Assembly: GCA_903857865.1 (NCBI GenBank)
Contig: CAIOGO010000020.1
Location: 1-43,063, forward strand
Source: an uncultured bacterium
GTDB taxonomy: Bacteria; Bipolaricaulota; Bipolaricaulia; UBA7950; UBA9294
DNA length: 43,063 bases
Direction of reading: 5' to 3'
Made by a program: the position numbers and the translations under genes
In this document: piece after piece, positions 14,395-22,790 of the stretch
Numbering within the stretch: the stretch's first letter is position 1
How the letters are laid out: every line of letters starts with the position of its first letter
The notes under the pieces: model-generated
Database searches by the model: none
Told to the model about the DNA's origin: nothing
What the model saw: the letters and a program-made list of their open reading frames with translations, nothing else

Positions 14395-15612
14395 GTGAGT
14401 CTGAAAGGCAAGGCAATGGGTCTCAGGGTTTGGGCTCTCGCGATTCTGGTTGTCGTGGGAGCAGGATTCCTTGTCGCGGCGGAAGAGGGCCCCATCAAGC
14501 TGGGGGCTGTCCTCCCGTTGGCGGACATCACCGGCGCTCAGGGATCGAAGGCGATGCAGCTCGCGGTCGACGAGATCAACGCTGCCGGTGGGGTCCTTGG
14601 ACGGCAGCTCGAGCTGATCATAGTTGACGACGAGAGCAAGGCGGAGAAGGGTGCAGCGGCCATCGACAAGCTGGCGACGGTCGACAACGTCGACGTGTTC
14701 ATCGGTGGCATGTCGAGCGGCGTCCACCTTGGCGAGCTCCCGGCTCTGAAGAAGTACGAGAGAGTCACGGTGTGGATCGGCGCGGCGTCGTCGCTCGTCG
14801 AGCAGGCGGTCGTCGGCCTCGACTGGTACTTCCACATCCATCCTTGGGACTACCTGCAGGGCGCGAGCTACGTCGAGGGGTGGGCAGCCCTTCAGGCTGA
14901 GTACCCGTTGATCAAGATCCACAAAGCGTTCTGGGCCTATGAAGAGGGTGCGTTCGGCACGAGTTCGTACCAGGGCAGCTTGGTCGCATTCTCGAACTGG
15001 GAGAACGTCGGCGAGTCGTTCAAGAGCGCGCTCTTGGGCGGTGGTGACTACCGCGCGGTGCTACGCCACGCGCAGGAGTTCGACCCCGACTTGTTCATCT
15101 GGGTTGGGTACGCCGCGGACGCGCTTCCGATTATGGAGCAGGCAGCGGAGATTGGCTTCACCCCGCCGCTCTTCGTGGGATCCCCTCCGGGCTGGCCCGC
15201 TGACTTCGGCACGTCCCCGCTCGCCGACGGCGTCATCGCCTACGGAATGTGGGCGCCATCGATCAAGGACGTGAGCCCAGTCAGCCAGCATTTCTGGGAC
15301 GCCTACATCGCCAAGTACAACGAACAACCGGCAACCTACTTTGCTCCGCTCGGCTACACAAACATCTACGTCGTGGCGGAAGCAATCGCGCGCGCTGGGA
15401 CGCTCGACAAGGAGGCGCTCATCACGGCGCTCGAGGCGACGAACTACGCGTCCCCGCTCGGCGAGACGCTAACGTTCACGCCGTCGAATCTGATCCAACA
15501 CCAGGGTTTCCGGAACCAGAAAATCCTCCAGTGGCAGAACGGTGCACAGCAGGTGCTGTGGCCCTTTGAGTACGCAACGGCTCTACCTGCGTACCCGTTC
15601 ACTGGGCCGTAG
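14395..15612 (+). CDS. Liv-type ABC transporter substrate-binding protein A
   Basis: The 405-residue periplasmic binding protein of the Leu/Ile/Val family has signal sequence LRVWALAILVVVGAGFLVAA, then IKLGAVLPLADITGAQG and AVDEINAAGGVLGRQLELI, the typical family opening. GTG at 14395 lies 5 nt after AAGGAGG (14383-14389). It is the first transporter gene of a complete SBP-permease-permease-ATPase-ATPase set embedded in the catabolic operon. Liv-type binding proteins also carry aromatic acids, amides and other organic acids, so the ligand is probably the pathway substrate rather than an amino acid. Confidence 0.9.
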   Translation: MSLKGKAMGLRVWALAILVVVGAGFLVAAEEGPIKLGAVLPLADITGAQGSKAMQLAVDEINAAGGVLGRQLELIIVDDESKAEKGAAAIDKLATVDNVDVFIGGMSSGVHLGELPALKKYERVTVWIGAASSLVEQAVVGLDWYFHIHPWDYLQGASYVEGWAALQAEYPLIKIHKAFWAYEEGAFGTSSYQGSLVAFSNWENVGESFKSALLGGGDYRAVLRHAQEFDPDLFIWVGYAADALPIMEQAAEIGFTPPLFVGSPPGWPADFGTSPLADGVIAYGMWAPSIKDVSPVSQHFWDAYIAKYNEQPATYFAPLGYTNIYVVAEAIARAGTLDKEALITALEATNYASPLGETLTFTPSNLIQHQGFRNQKILQWQNGAQQVLWPFEYATALPAYPFTGP

Positions 15613-15641
15613 AGCGTGTCGGACGTTTGGGCTAAGACGCT

Positions 15642-15670
15642 GGGCCGGCCCGATACCTTCGGGTCGGCCC
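15642..15670 (+). other. Intercistronic stable hairpin after SBP gene
   Basis: GGGCCGGCCC (15642-15651) pairs with GGGTCGGCCC (15661-15670) through a 9-nt loop with one G-U pair. No T-run follows, so it is unlikely to be a full terminator. It lies between the binding-protein and permease genes, where such structures often protect the upstream mRNA. Confidence 0.5.
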
Positions 15671-15692
15671 GGCGACAAGGAGTCGGGGAGAG

Positions 15693-16628
15693 ATGACACT
15701 GTTTCGCACACTGCGGCGGTGGCAGCTGCTGCTGCTTCTCGCGTCGTTGGGCGTGCCGATTGTCTTGATGCTATGGAAGCCGTACGTGCTGATCGAGGGG
15801 TTGCAGCGCGGCGGGCTCTACGCGGTGATCGCGCTGCCGATGGCGCTGATCCTCGGCGTCGTGGGCATTATCAACCTCGCGCATGGCGAGTTCATGATGT
15901 TGGGGGCGTACTTCGCCTACTGGATGGGCGTGTACGCAGGCCTCGATCCGCTGGTGGCAATGATCCCGGCCGTCGTCGCGTTCGCGTTGTTGGGCGCGAT
16001 CACGTACGTCTTGACGATCCGTCGGGCCCTCAAGGCGCCGGAGCTCAACCAGCTTCTCTTGACGTTCGGAATGGCCATGGTCGGCACGGAGTTCGCGAAC
16101 CTGATGTGGACCTCGCAGCCGCTGAAGCCGCACTTGTCCTATGTGTACTCCTCCGTGGCGCTTGGCAAGCTTCGGTTTGGGACGTATGCGTTCATCTACA
16201 CGGCCGCGGCGATCGTTCTGCTGGTTCTCCTCCAGCTTTTCCTCCGGAAGACGCGACTCGGGAGGGCAGCTCTCGCCGTTGGACAGAACCCGCGCGGGGC
16301 GAGACTCGTCGGGATTGACGTCAACCGGACGTACCTCCTGATCTTCAGCGTCTCCATCGCGCTAGTCGGCGCGCTCGGCGCCATGTTCCTGACAAGGCAC
16401 TCGGTGTTCCCGTCGGCCGGCTCCCCGTTCACGATGAAGTCGTTCTGTCTGATTGCCATGGCCGGCATCGGGAACTTGCCGGGCGTGGTCTGGGGGGGAT
16501 TCGGTCTCGGGATCGCGGAGGCTCTCGTTTCGTCGTTCCGAGGGTACGGAGGGTGGGCCGACGTGGTGTTCTTCGCCGTGCTCGTCGCGGTGATCATGGG
16601 CAAGTCGTACCGGAGGCAGACGGCATGA
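15693..16628 (+). CDS. livH: Liv-type ABC permease (LivH family) A
   Basis: The 311-residue, very hydrophobic product has about eight membrane segments. GLQRGGLYAVIALPMALILGVVGIINLAHGEFMMLGAY is the LivH signature (NLAHG-(E/D)-(F/L)-(M/Y)). NPRGARLVGIDVNRTYL is the cytoplasmic EAA-like loop that contacts the ATPases. GGGGAGAG directly precedes the ATG at 15693. The stop overlaps the next permease start (ATGA). It forms the inner-membrane channel with the LivM-like partner. Confidence 0.92.
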   Translation: MTLFRTLRRWQLLLLLASLGVPIVLMLWKPYVLIEGLQRGGLYAVIALPMALILGVVGIINLAHGEFMMLGAYFAYWMGVYAGLDPLVAMIPAVVAFALLGAITYVLTIRRALKAPELNQLLLTFGMAMVGTEFANLMWTSQPLKPHLSYVYSSVALGKLRFGTYAFIYTAAAIVLLVLLQLFLRKTRLGRAALAVGQNPRGARLVGIDVNRTYLLIFSVSIALVGALGAMFLTRHSVFPSAGSPFTMKSFCLIAMAGIGNLPGVVWGGFGLGIAEALVSSFRGYGGWADVVFFAVLVAVIMGKSYRRQTA

Positions 16629-17563
16629 GGATGACAAGATACCTCCCCTACGTGCTCGGCGCCGCGTTGGCCGCGCTGTTCCCTCTCTTCTCGGGGGCGT
16701 ACCTGGAGCAGGTGGCGGTCGGGATGCTGATCTACTTGACGCTCGCCTTGAGCTGGGACATGCTGCTGCGATCAGGCCAACTAGGTTTTGGCACGGCAGG
16801 CTTCTTCGGACTCGGCAGCTATGCCGCTATCCTTCTCTTTCTCAACGTGGGCGTCCACCCGTTCGTGAGCATCGCTTTCGGCGGCGTCGTGGCCGGGGTG
16901 GTCGCGCTGCTCGTCGGCCTGGCCGTCCTCAGGCTGCGGGGCATGTACTTCGCGATCACGACGCTGGCGCTTGCCGGCATCTTCGCGGTCGTTCTCCGCA
17001 ACTTCCCGGGCTTGACCGGTGGGTCCGAGGGAAGGATGCTCCCGAACTGCATCTACGCGGGAAACACGACCAAGATCTACTGGCTCGTTCTGGCGCTCGC
17101 GGTGTTCACGATCGTCATCTCGGAGGTGTTCGAGCGGACGAGGATTCGTCTCGCGCTGACGTCCATCCGCAATGACGAACGAGTCGCCAAGTCAAGCGGG
17201 GTGAACGTCTTCAAGTACCTCGTCTTCGTGTTCGCCGTGACGTCGGCGATTCAGGGCCTCGCGGGAGGCACTTACGCGCACGTCTTCGGGTTCGTTTCTC
17301 CAGAGGGCAGCTTCAGCGCCAACTTCCTCTTGTTGCCCCTGGCGATGGCGCTGCTGGGCGGCGTTCACAGCACGTGGGGACCGGTGGTCGGAGGCCTCGT
17401 CCTGGGCGCCCTGTCAGAGTACCTCAAGCTGCAGATCCCATACGGACACCTCTTGGTCTACGGAGCCATCATCGTCGTGGTGACGCTCTTCCTGCCACAA
17501 GGCCTGATGGGAACGGTCAGGGCGTGGTGGCGTCGGTCACACGTGACGCGAGGTGCGCAATGA
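16625..17563 (+). CDS. livM: Liv-type ABC permease (LivM family) A
   Basis: The 312-residue integral membrane protein has TLALSWDMLLRSGQLGFGTAGFFGLGSYAAILL, equivalent to the LivM 'LNLxxGxxGxxSlGhaaFfgiGAY' block. IRNDERVAKSSGVNVFKYL is the ATPase-contact loop (R-(E/D)-(D/N)-E-x-(A/V)-A-x-x-x-G). It starts at the ATGA overlap with livH; an ATG six bases later is a possible alternative. Order and overlap fit one transporter complex. Confidence 0.92.
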   Translation: MRMTRYLPYVLGAALAALFPLFSGAYLEQVAVGMLIYLTLALSWDMLLRSGQLGFGTAGFFGLGSYAAILLFLNVGVHPFVSIAFGGVVAGVVALLVGLAVLRLRGMYFAITTLALAGIFAVVLRNFPGLTGGSEGRMLPNCIYAGNTTKIYWLVLALAVFTIVISEVFERTRIRLALTSIRNDERVAKSSGVNVFKYLVFVFAVTSAIQGLAGGTYAHVFGFVSPEGSFSANFLLLPLAMALLGGVHSTWGPVVGGLVLGALSEYLKLQIPYGHLLVYGAIIVVVTLFLPQGLMGTVRAWWRRSHVTRGAQ

Positions 17564-17642
17564 TGCGCGCGCTCCGAGGGAGGTCGGCGCGGCCGGTAGG
17601 CGCCCCGTCGAGAGGGCAGGGCACTACGAGGGAGAGTCGGGG

Positions 17643-18368
17643 GTGCGGGCAATGGCTGTCTTGAGGACGGAGGCCCTGGAGCGGCGCTTCGGGGGCCTAG
17701 TCGCGGTGCACGACTTGACGTTTGAGCTTGCCGAGAACGAGATCCTTGGCATCATCGGACCGAACGGCGCAGGAAAGACGACGGCGATCAACGCCATCAG
17801 CGGGCTCTACATGCCGACTGCTGGACGCATCTTCCTTGGTGAAGAGGACATCACCTACTCGCCGCCGCACGTTCGGTGCCACCTGGGCATCGGGCGAACG
17901 TTCCAACTGGTGCACCCGTTGGTCGACCTTACGGCGAGGGAGAACATCATGGTCGGGGCGCTCTTCGGCCAGCACCGGTCCCTTCGCCAAGCACGAAAGA
18001 CGGCGGAAGAGATCGCAGCTCAGCTTGGCCTTGAACGAATCGACCGCAGTGTCTCGGACCTGACGGTCCTCGAGATCAAGAAACTGGAGATCGGGCGCGC
18101 GCTGGCTTCCGATCCAAAGGTCCTCTTCTTGGACGAAGTCATGGCCGGGCTGAACTCGGACGAGACGAAGGCTGCGTTGGACGCCGTCCGTGGGATCCGC
18201 GATCAGGGCGTTGCGATCTGCGTCGTAGAGCACGTGATGAGCGTCATACGCGACCTGACGGATCGCGTGATCGTGCTCGACGGGGGAACCATCATCGCGG
18301 AGGGACCGTACTCCAAGGTGTCCGCCGATCCGCGCGTGATCGCCGCCTATCTCGGCGAGGAGGAGTGA
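17643..18368 (+). CDS. livG: Liv-type ABC ATPase (LivG family) A
   Basis: The 241-residue ATPase has Walker A GPNGAGKTT, the LivG-typical GIGRTFQLVHPLVDLTARENI Q-loop region, Walker B VLFLDEVMAGLN and switch His in VVEHVM. The signature motif is unusual: LTVLEIKKLEIGRAL occupies the place of LSGGQ-xxRLEIARAL. Some LivG-like proteins have similarly degenerate 'LTLxxRKRLE' signatures, so it may be functional. GTG at 17643 is 6 nt after AGGGAGAG (17629-17636); an ATG at 17652 is an alternative. The stop overlaps livF. Confidence 0.9.
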   Translation: MRAMAVLRTEALERRFGGLVAVHDLTFELAENEILGIIGPNGAGKTTAINAISGLYMPTAGRIFLGEEDITYSPPHVRCHLGIGRTFQLVHPLVDLTARENIMVGALFGQHRSLRQARKTAEEIAAQLGLERIDRSVSDLTVLEIKKLEIGRALASDPKVLFLDEVMAGLNSDETKAALDAVRGIRDQGVAICVVEHVMSVIRDLTDRVIVLDGGTIIAEGPYSKVSADPRVIAAYLGEEE

Positions 18369-19069
18369 TGCTTGCCGTCGCGAAGCTGAACCATTACTAC
18401 GGAAAGGCTCACGTCCTGCGCGACGTCTCGCTCGACGTTGGGACGGAATCCGTCGGCGTGTTCGGACCGAACGGAGCTGGCAAGACGACGCTGGTCCACG
18501 CGATCGTCGGGCTCGTCCGGCCGAGAAGCGGGGACGTCACGTTCGACGGGCGCTCGCTGTTGCGGCTGCCTACGCACGAGGTGATCCGTTCGGGCGTCGC
18601 GCTGGTGCCGCAGGAGCGCGAGCTCTTCCCGTATATGTCCGTCCGGGCGAACCTCGAGTCCGGGGCGGCGTATATCCCCGGCGCCCGCAAGGACTTGCCC
18701 GCCGCGCTTCAGGCCTCGTTCGAGATGTTCCCCATCCTCAAAGTTCGCGCGCGGCAGCTCGCGGGCACGTTGAGTGGCGGCGAACAGAGGATGCTCGCCA
18801 TCGCGCGCGCCATGATGTCCTCCCCGAAGCTCCTCATCTTGGATGAGCCGTCGCTAGGCTTGCAGCCATCTCTCGTGACCGAGCTCTTCCACAAGGTGCG
18901 GAACCTCGGCGAGCGGAGCGCAATCCTCATGGCCGAACAGAACGTGCGCCAGAGCCTGAAGGCCGTCGGCCGGGGCTACGTGATTGAGAATGGACAGATT
19001 GCTCTCGAGGGTCCCTCCGACGAACTCCTTCGGAACGATCACGTCCGGCGGGCGTACCTTGGGTTGTAG
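18368..19069 (+). CDS. livF: Liv-type ABC ATPase (LivF family) A
   Basis: The 233-residue ATPase has Walker A GPNGAGKTT, GVALVPQERELFPYMSVRANLE (LivF Q-loop block), a canonical LSGGEQRMLAIARAL-like signature (LSGGEQRMLAIARAM), Walker B LLILDEPSLGLQP and AEQNVRQSL with Gln-Asn in the switch region, as usual in LivF. It starts at ATG 18368, overlapping the livG stop (TGATG). Because LivG has a degenerate signature and LivF an intact one, the two ATP sites may be asymmetric. Confidence 0.92.
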   Translation: MLAVAKLNHYYGKAHVLRDVSLDVGTESVGVFGPNGAGKTTLVHAIVGLVRPRSGDVTFDGRSLLRLPTHEVIRSGVALVPQERELFPYMSVRANLESGAAYIPGARKDLPAALQASFEMFPILKVRARQLAGTLSGGEQRMLAIARAMMSSPKLLILDEPSLGLQPSLVTELFHKVRNLGERSAILMAEQNVRQSLKAVGRGYVIENGQIALEGPSDELLRNDHVRRAYLGL

Positions 19070-19096
19070 AGGACGACGGCGGGAAGCGAGGGCGGG

Positions 19097-19693
19097 ATGA
19101 GCGCTAGAGCTTTGGCACTCTGTGGTAGCCCCCGCGCGGGGAGCAACACGCAGACGTACCTCGAGGCGGCCCTCCAAGTCCTGGGAGAGCACGGCGTCGA
19201 GACCGAACTCATCGCGTTGCGGGGCAAGACGATCCACAGCTGCAAGGCCTGCTATGCCTGCTGGCGCCATGGCGGCGACATCTGTCAGATTGCAGACGAC
19301 GACTTCCGCCCCATCTTCGAGAAGATGCTCTCGGCAGACGCGCTGATCGTCGGATCTCCGGTGCACTACAGCGCGGTCCACCCGGACCTCTGGTCTGTCC
19401 TCGTCCGCGCCGGGTTCCCCGGAATGGCAGGACATCCGCACAGCGCTCCGCGGCCGTTCGCGCGCAAGGTCGGCGGGCCCATCACGGTGGCTCGCCGCGC
19501 CGGCCAGAACTTCGCCCTCGCTCAACTGCTCCTTTGGTTCAACATCAATGGCTTCATCGTGCCCGGCTCGATCTACTGGCCGGTGGGCGTTGCCCGATCC
19601 GTCGGTGACGCCGCGAAGGACACAGAAGGGATCGAGACCGCGGTCGCCTTTGCGGAGAACGTGGCCTGGCTCCTGGAGAAGACACAGACGTAG
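19097..19693 (+). CDS. NADPH-dependent FMN reductase / iron-sulfur flavoprotein-like
   Basis: The 198-residue flavodoxin-like protein has ALCGSPRAGSNTQTYLEAAL, the phosphate-binding loop of the NADPH:FMN reductase group. Next comes HSCKACYACWRHGGDICQIADD, a Cys-rich segment like that of iron-sulfur flavoproteins and multimeric flavodoxin WrbA relatives. ADALIVGSPVHYSAVHPDLWSVL is the expected middle block. It follows the transporter ATPase by 27 nt and precedes the acyl-CoA ligase, so it is probably the electron-transfer or reductase member of the same pathway. GAGGGCGGG upstream serves as the ribosome-binding site. Confidence 0.85.
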   Translation: MSARALALCGSPRAGSNTQTYLEAALQVLGEHGVETELIALRGKTIHSCKACYACWRHGGDICQIADDDFRPIFEKMLSADALIVGSPVHYSAVHPDLWSVLVRAGFPGMAGHPHSAPRPFARKVGGPITVARRAGQNFALAQLLLWFNINGFIVPGSIYWPVGVARSVGDAAKDTEGIETAVAFAENVAWLLEKTQT

Positions 19694-19738
19694 CCACTCG
19701 GCGCGTCCGCGCCCGTGGGCAGAAAGGAGACGAAGGGG

Positions 19739-21334
19739 ATGGAGATAGGTGTGCGTGAGTCAGCGTATCCTGGGCCAGGAAGCGTCTACAATCTCGGGCA
19801 CCTCCTGTCCCGCAATGGCGCACTGTCGGGATTCCCTGACCGTGTCGCAATCCTTGACGCCGGCCAGCCCGAGGGACGAGGGATCACCTATCGGACGCTC
19901 AACGGTCGGGCCACTCGATGCGCCAACGCTCTCTTGTCCATGGGCGTCAAGAAGGGCGATCGCGTCTTCGCCGTCCTCCCGAATCGGGTCGAGACACTCG
20001 AAGTCCTCTATGGCTGCGCCAAGATCGGTGCCGTCTTCACGCCGGCGAACTTCCGTTTTGCTGCCGAGGAGATCGGGTTCCTGATCGACGACGTCGCTGC
20101 CGCAGTTCTTGTCTTCGACTCGGAGTACGGCGACAAGGTCCGGGAGCTGATCCAGGAACGCCGGAAGCTGCGTCTCCTCGAGATCGGTGGGCACGCCGTC
20201 GAGCCCGCCAGGACCTACGAGGAGTGCCTCGCGGCCGCCTCGGAGTCCGAACCTGTCTGTGCTACGGCACCGGACGAGGTCTGCATGATCCTGTTCACCG
20301 CGGGGACGACAGGACGCCCGAAGGGCGTGAAGCTGACGTATCGCAGCACGTTCTTCGCTTGCTTGTCGAACGGGATTTCCGCGTCGATGACGAGGGACGA
20401 CGTGTACCTTGGCGCGCCGCCGATGTTCCACGCGGGCGGGCTGACGTGCTTCCAGCTCTACATGCTGATGATCGGTGGCAAGATCGTTGTGCAGAACCGA
20501 TGGGCGGCGCAGGAGGCATTGGAGCTGATCCAGCGTTACGGCGTGACGTACCACTTCGGGATCGCAACGCAACTCAAGATGATGGTCCAGGTGGAGGGTT
20601 GGGAGAAGTACGTCGTCTCCCTGCGCGCCGTCAATGGCGGCGGGGAGCCCCAGCCTGCTGAGTTGAAGCACGCCTTCATCAACCAGGGCATCACCTACGT
20701 CAGTGGCTACGGGCTGACCGAGACCGGCGCCACGGGCTTCAACTGGCCCGCATCGTCAAAGGACGATCCGACACTGAGCAAGGCAAGCGAGTGCATGGGG
20801 AAGCCGCCGGCCTTCGTCGAGGTCAAGATCGTCGACCCGACCGGCAAGGAGACCCAGGCGGACGAGTACGGCGAGATCATCATCCGCAGAGAGCCTACGG
20901 GAGCCGCCGGGTACTGGAACCGCCCTGAGGATGAAACCAAGAAGTTCCGCGGAGATTGGATCTTCACCGGGGATCTTGGCAAACGCGATGCCGAAGGGTA
21001 TTTCTACGTCGTGGGCCGCACCGACGACATGATTATCAGTGGTGGGGAGAACATCTACCCCTCGGAGGTCGAACGAGTCATTTTCGGGCACCCGAAGGTC
21101 GCGGATGTCGTCGTCGTGCGTGGTCGACATCCTCAGTGGGGGCAGACGCCGAAGGCCGTCATCGTCCCGAAGCCCGGCCGAACGATCACCGAGGAGGAGA
21201 TCCAGGAGTTCGTGGGAGAGCACCTCGCATCCTACAAGAAGCCGCGCAAGATCGTGATCGTTGACAGCGTTCCTCGATCTGAGACGGGGAAGATCGACAG
21301 GAAAGCGATCAGGAAGTTGTACGAGGAGATCTAG
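19739..21334 (+). CDS. Acyl-CoA synthetase (AMP-forming)
   Basis: The 531-residue ANL-superfamily ligase has the P-loop motif ILFTAGTTGRPKGV, then PMFHAGGL, then SGYGLTETG. Next come GDWIFTGDLGKRDAEGYFYVVGRTDD, the hinge, and SGGENIYPSEVE. The C-terminal catalytic Lys is in SETGKIDRKAI. It activates a carboxylic acid through an acyl-AMP to the CoA thioester. The form is closest to medium/long-chain or aromatic acyl-CoA ligases. It is the last gene of the block, supplying CoA esters to the hydratase, SDRs and thiolase. AAAGGAG at 19723-19729 supports the ATG at 19739. Confidence 0.93.
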   Translation: MEIGVRESAYPGPGSVYNLGHLLSRNGALSGFPDRVAILDAGQPEGRGITYRTLNGRATRCANALLSMGVKKGDRVFAVLPNRVETLEVLYGCAKIGAVFTPANFRFAAEEIGFLIDDVAAAVLVFDSEYGDKVRELIQERRKLRLLEIGGHAVEPARTYEECLAAASESEPVCATAPDEVCMILFTAGTTGRPKGVKLTYRSTFFACLSNGISASMTRDDVYLGAPPMFHAGGLTCFQLYMLMIGGKIVVQNRWAAQEALELIQRYGVTYHFGIATQLKMMVQVEGWEKYVVSLRAVNGGGEPQPAELKHAFINQGITYVSGYGLTETGATGFNWPASSKDDPTLSKASECMGKPPAFVEVKIVDPTGKETQADEYGEIIIRREPTGAAGYWNRPEDETKKFRGDWIFTGDLGKRDAEGYFYVVGRTDDMIISGGENIYPSEVERVIFGHPKVADVVVVRGRHPQWGQTPKAVIVPKPGRTITEEEIQEFVGEHLASYKKPRKIVIVDSVPRSETGKIDRKAIRKLYEEI

Positions 21335-21612
21335 ACTGCCCGTCTTCGTGACCCGCTCACCGCCCAAAGTGGACCAAGGATTGGGTGCATCCTTGCCTGG
21401 GCTCACACTCCGGAGGACGAGGCGCACGGGACAGTCGAGATTCGCCGAAGCGCTCCGGCGCGGGGATTCCTCGCTTCTTCTTGGCGACATCTGCATTCGA
21501 GACGCTTGCGAGACGAGCGGCGGAACATGATTGTGTTGCGCGGCCGTCGCGAGGCTACCTCGAGGGAGCCGAGGCAGTCCTTGCGATCGGAGTCGCGCCA
21601 AAGGAGATGCGC

Positions 21613-22596
21613 GTGTCCACTCGCTCGCTTGCCCTGCCGCAGGATCTCGTCTCGGCCGCCGACGCTGTCGCAAAGGCGTTCCAGTACCCCGGCCACCCGG
21701 AGTAGGAGCTTGACCCCGCCGAGCAGGAGCGGTTCGCCGACGCGATTCGTAGGATCCGCCGGGCTTGGCCCGCAGTGCGGCTGTTTCAGTGCGTCTCTCC
21801 CGCGATGCGCGACCTCATGCGCGGTTTCGTGTGGGAAGAAGGCGGGGTGTTTGGAGGTTTCGTCGTCGCTCTGCGCGACGGGCAGACGACCGTGTGGCAG
21901 ATCGAGCCTCTCGGCGTCTTGCCGGAGTTCCGCCGGCGCGGCATCGCCCGCCGGCTGATGACAGAAGCGCTCGCCATGATGCGTACGCGCGGCGCGACGG
22001 GGGTGCGGCTCGGCGTCATCGATGGCAACACCCCGGCTCAGACCCTCTATCGCTCGCTCGGGCTCGTTGACTATGGTGGGACCGCTCTCTACGAGCGCGC
22101 GCCCTCCGGCGCCTGCCAGCAACCGACGTTGCCCGCGGGCCATGAGGAGCTGCGTCTCGCGAGGTTCGACTGGCGCACTCGCTATGAGATGGACCAACGG
22201 ATCGTCCCGGCGGGCGTTCAGAAGTTCGAGGCGATCGCCCCCGGGCGGTATCGCACGCCTCTTTTGATGCGCGCTCTCGCGCCGTTCTTCCGCACCTCCG
22301 TGGACCACGACATCCTCGTCCGGCGCGTGCAGGATCGTGTCGCGGTCGGACGGGCCGGCTGGTCGATCGCGAAGAGCGGCAAAGGCAAGAGCTCGATCCG
22401 CGTCTGCCTCGACCCCGCTCACGCGGACCTCGCCCCGTACCTCGTGCAGCGCGCGCTCTACGAGGTCCTGTCACAGCGCCCCAACCTGCCGGTTCACCTC
22501 TTCCTCCCGGCATGGATGCCGGAAGTTGCAGGTCAAGCCGAGGCTGTGGGCTTCGTGCGCAAGAGAACCCACAAGGCCATGGGCATGAAGCTCTAG
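21613..22596 (+). pseudogene. GNAT-family acetyltransferase interrupted by in-frame TAG
   Basis: AAGGAG at 21601-21606 precedes a GTG at 21613 opening STRSLALPQDLVSAADAVAKAF. After about 30 codons a TAG (21703-21705) interrupts, and the same frame continues without shift to 22596. The continuation carries the GNAT acetyl-CoA site: WQIEPLGVLPEFRRRGIARRLM followed by GVIDGNTPAQTLYRSLGL. A second C-terminal region (about 22140-22596) resembles another degenerate GNAT half. The part after the stop could still be made from GTG 21775 as a 273-residue protein. TAG ends many other genes here, so amber recoding is unlikely. It may be recent decay or an assembly error. Confidence 0.7.
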
Positions 22597-22790
22597 GAGC
22601 TTGACCGACGCGACGCTGAGGTCAGGGCCGGCGCCGCGCGTGCTCCCGTTCATCCTTACGATGCGCCGCCGCGGCCGCATATCGGCCACGTGCTCACTCC
22701 ACGCGCGCTGTATCATCGCGCGCCGGCAGCATGGCGCTGCATTCCAGCACCGTCGCTGTGCGACGTGCAGGCGTCAGGAGGCAGTCTGCG

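Noticed and set aside
21703-21705. Amber codon as a pyrrolysine or recoded codon
   Set aside because: TAG is a common normal stop in this window (thiolase, SDR, clpP-upstream tig and others), and no PYLIS-like or Pyl genes are visible.
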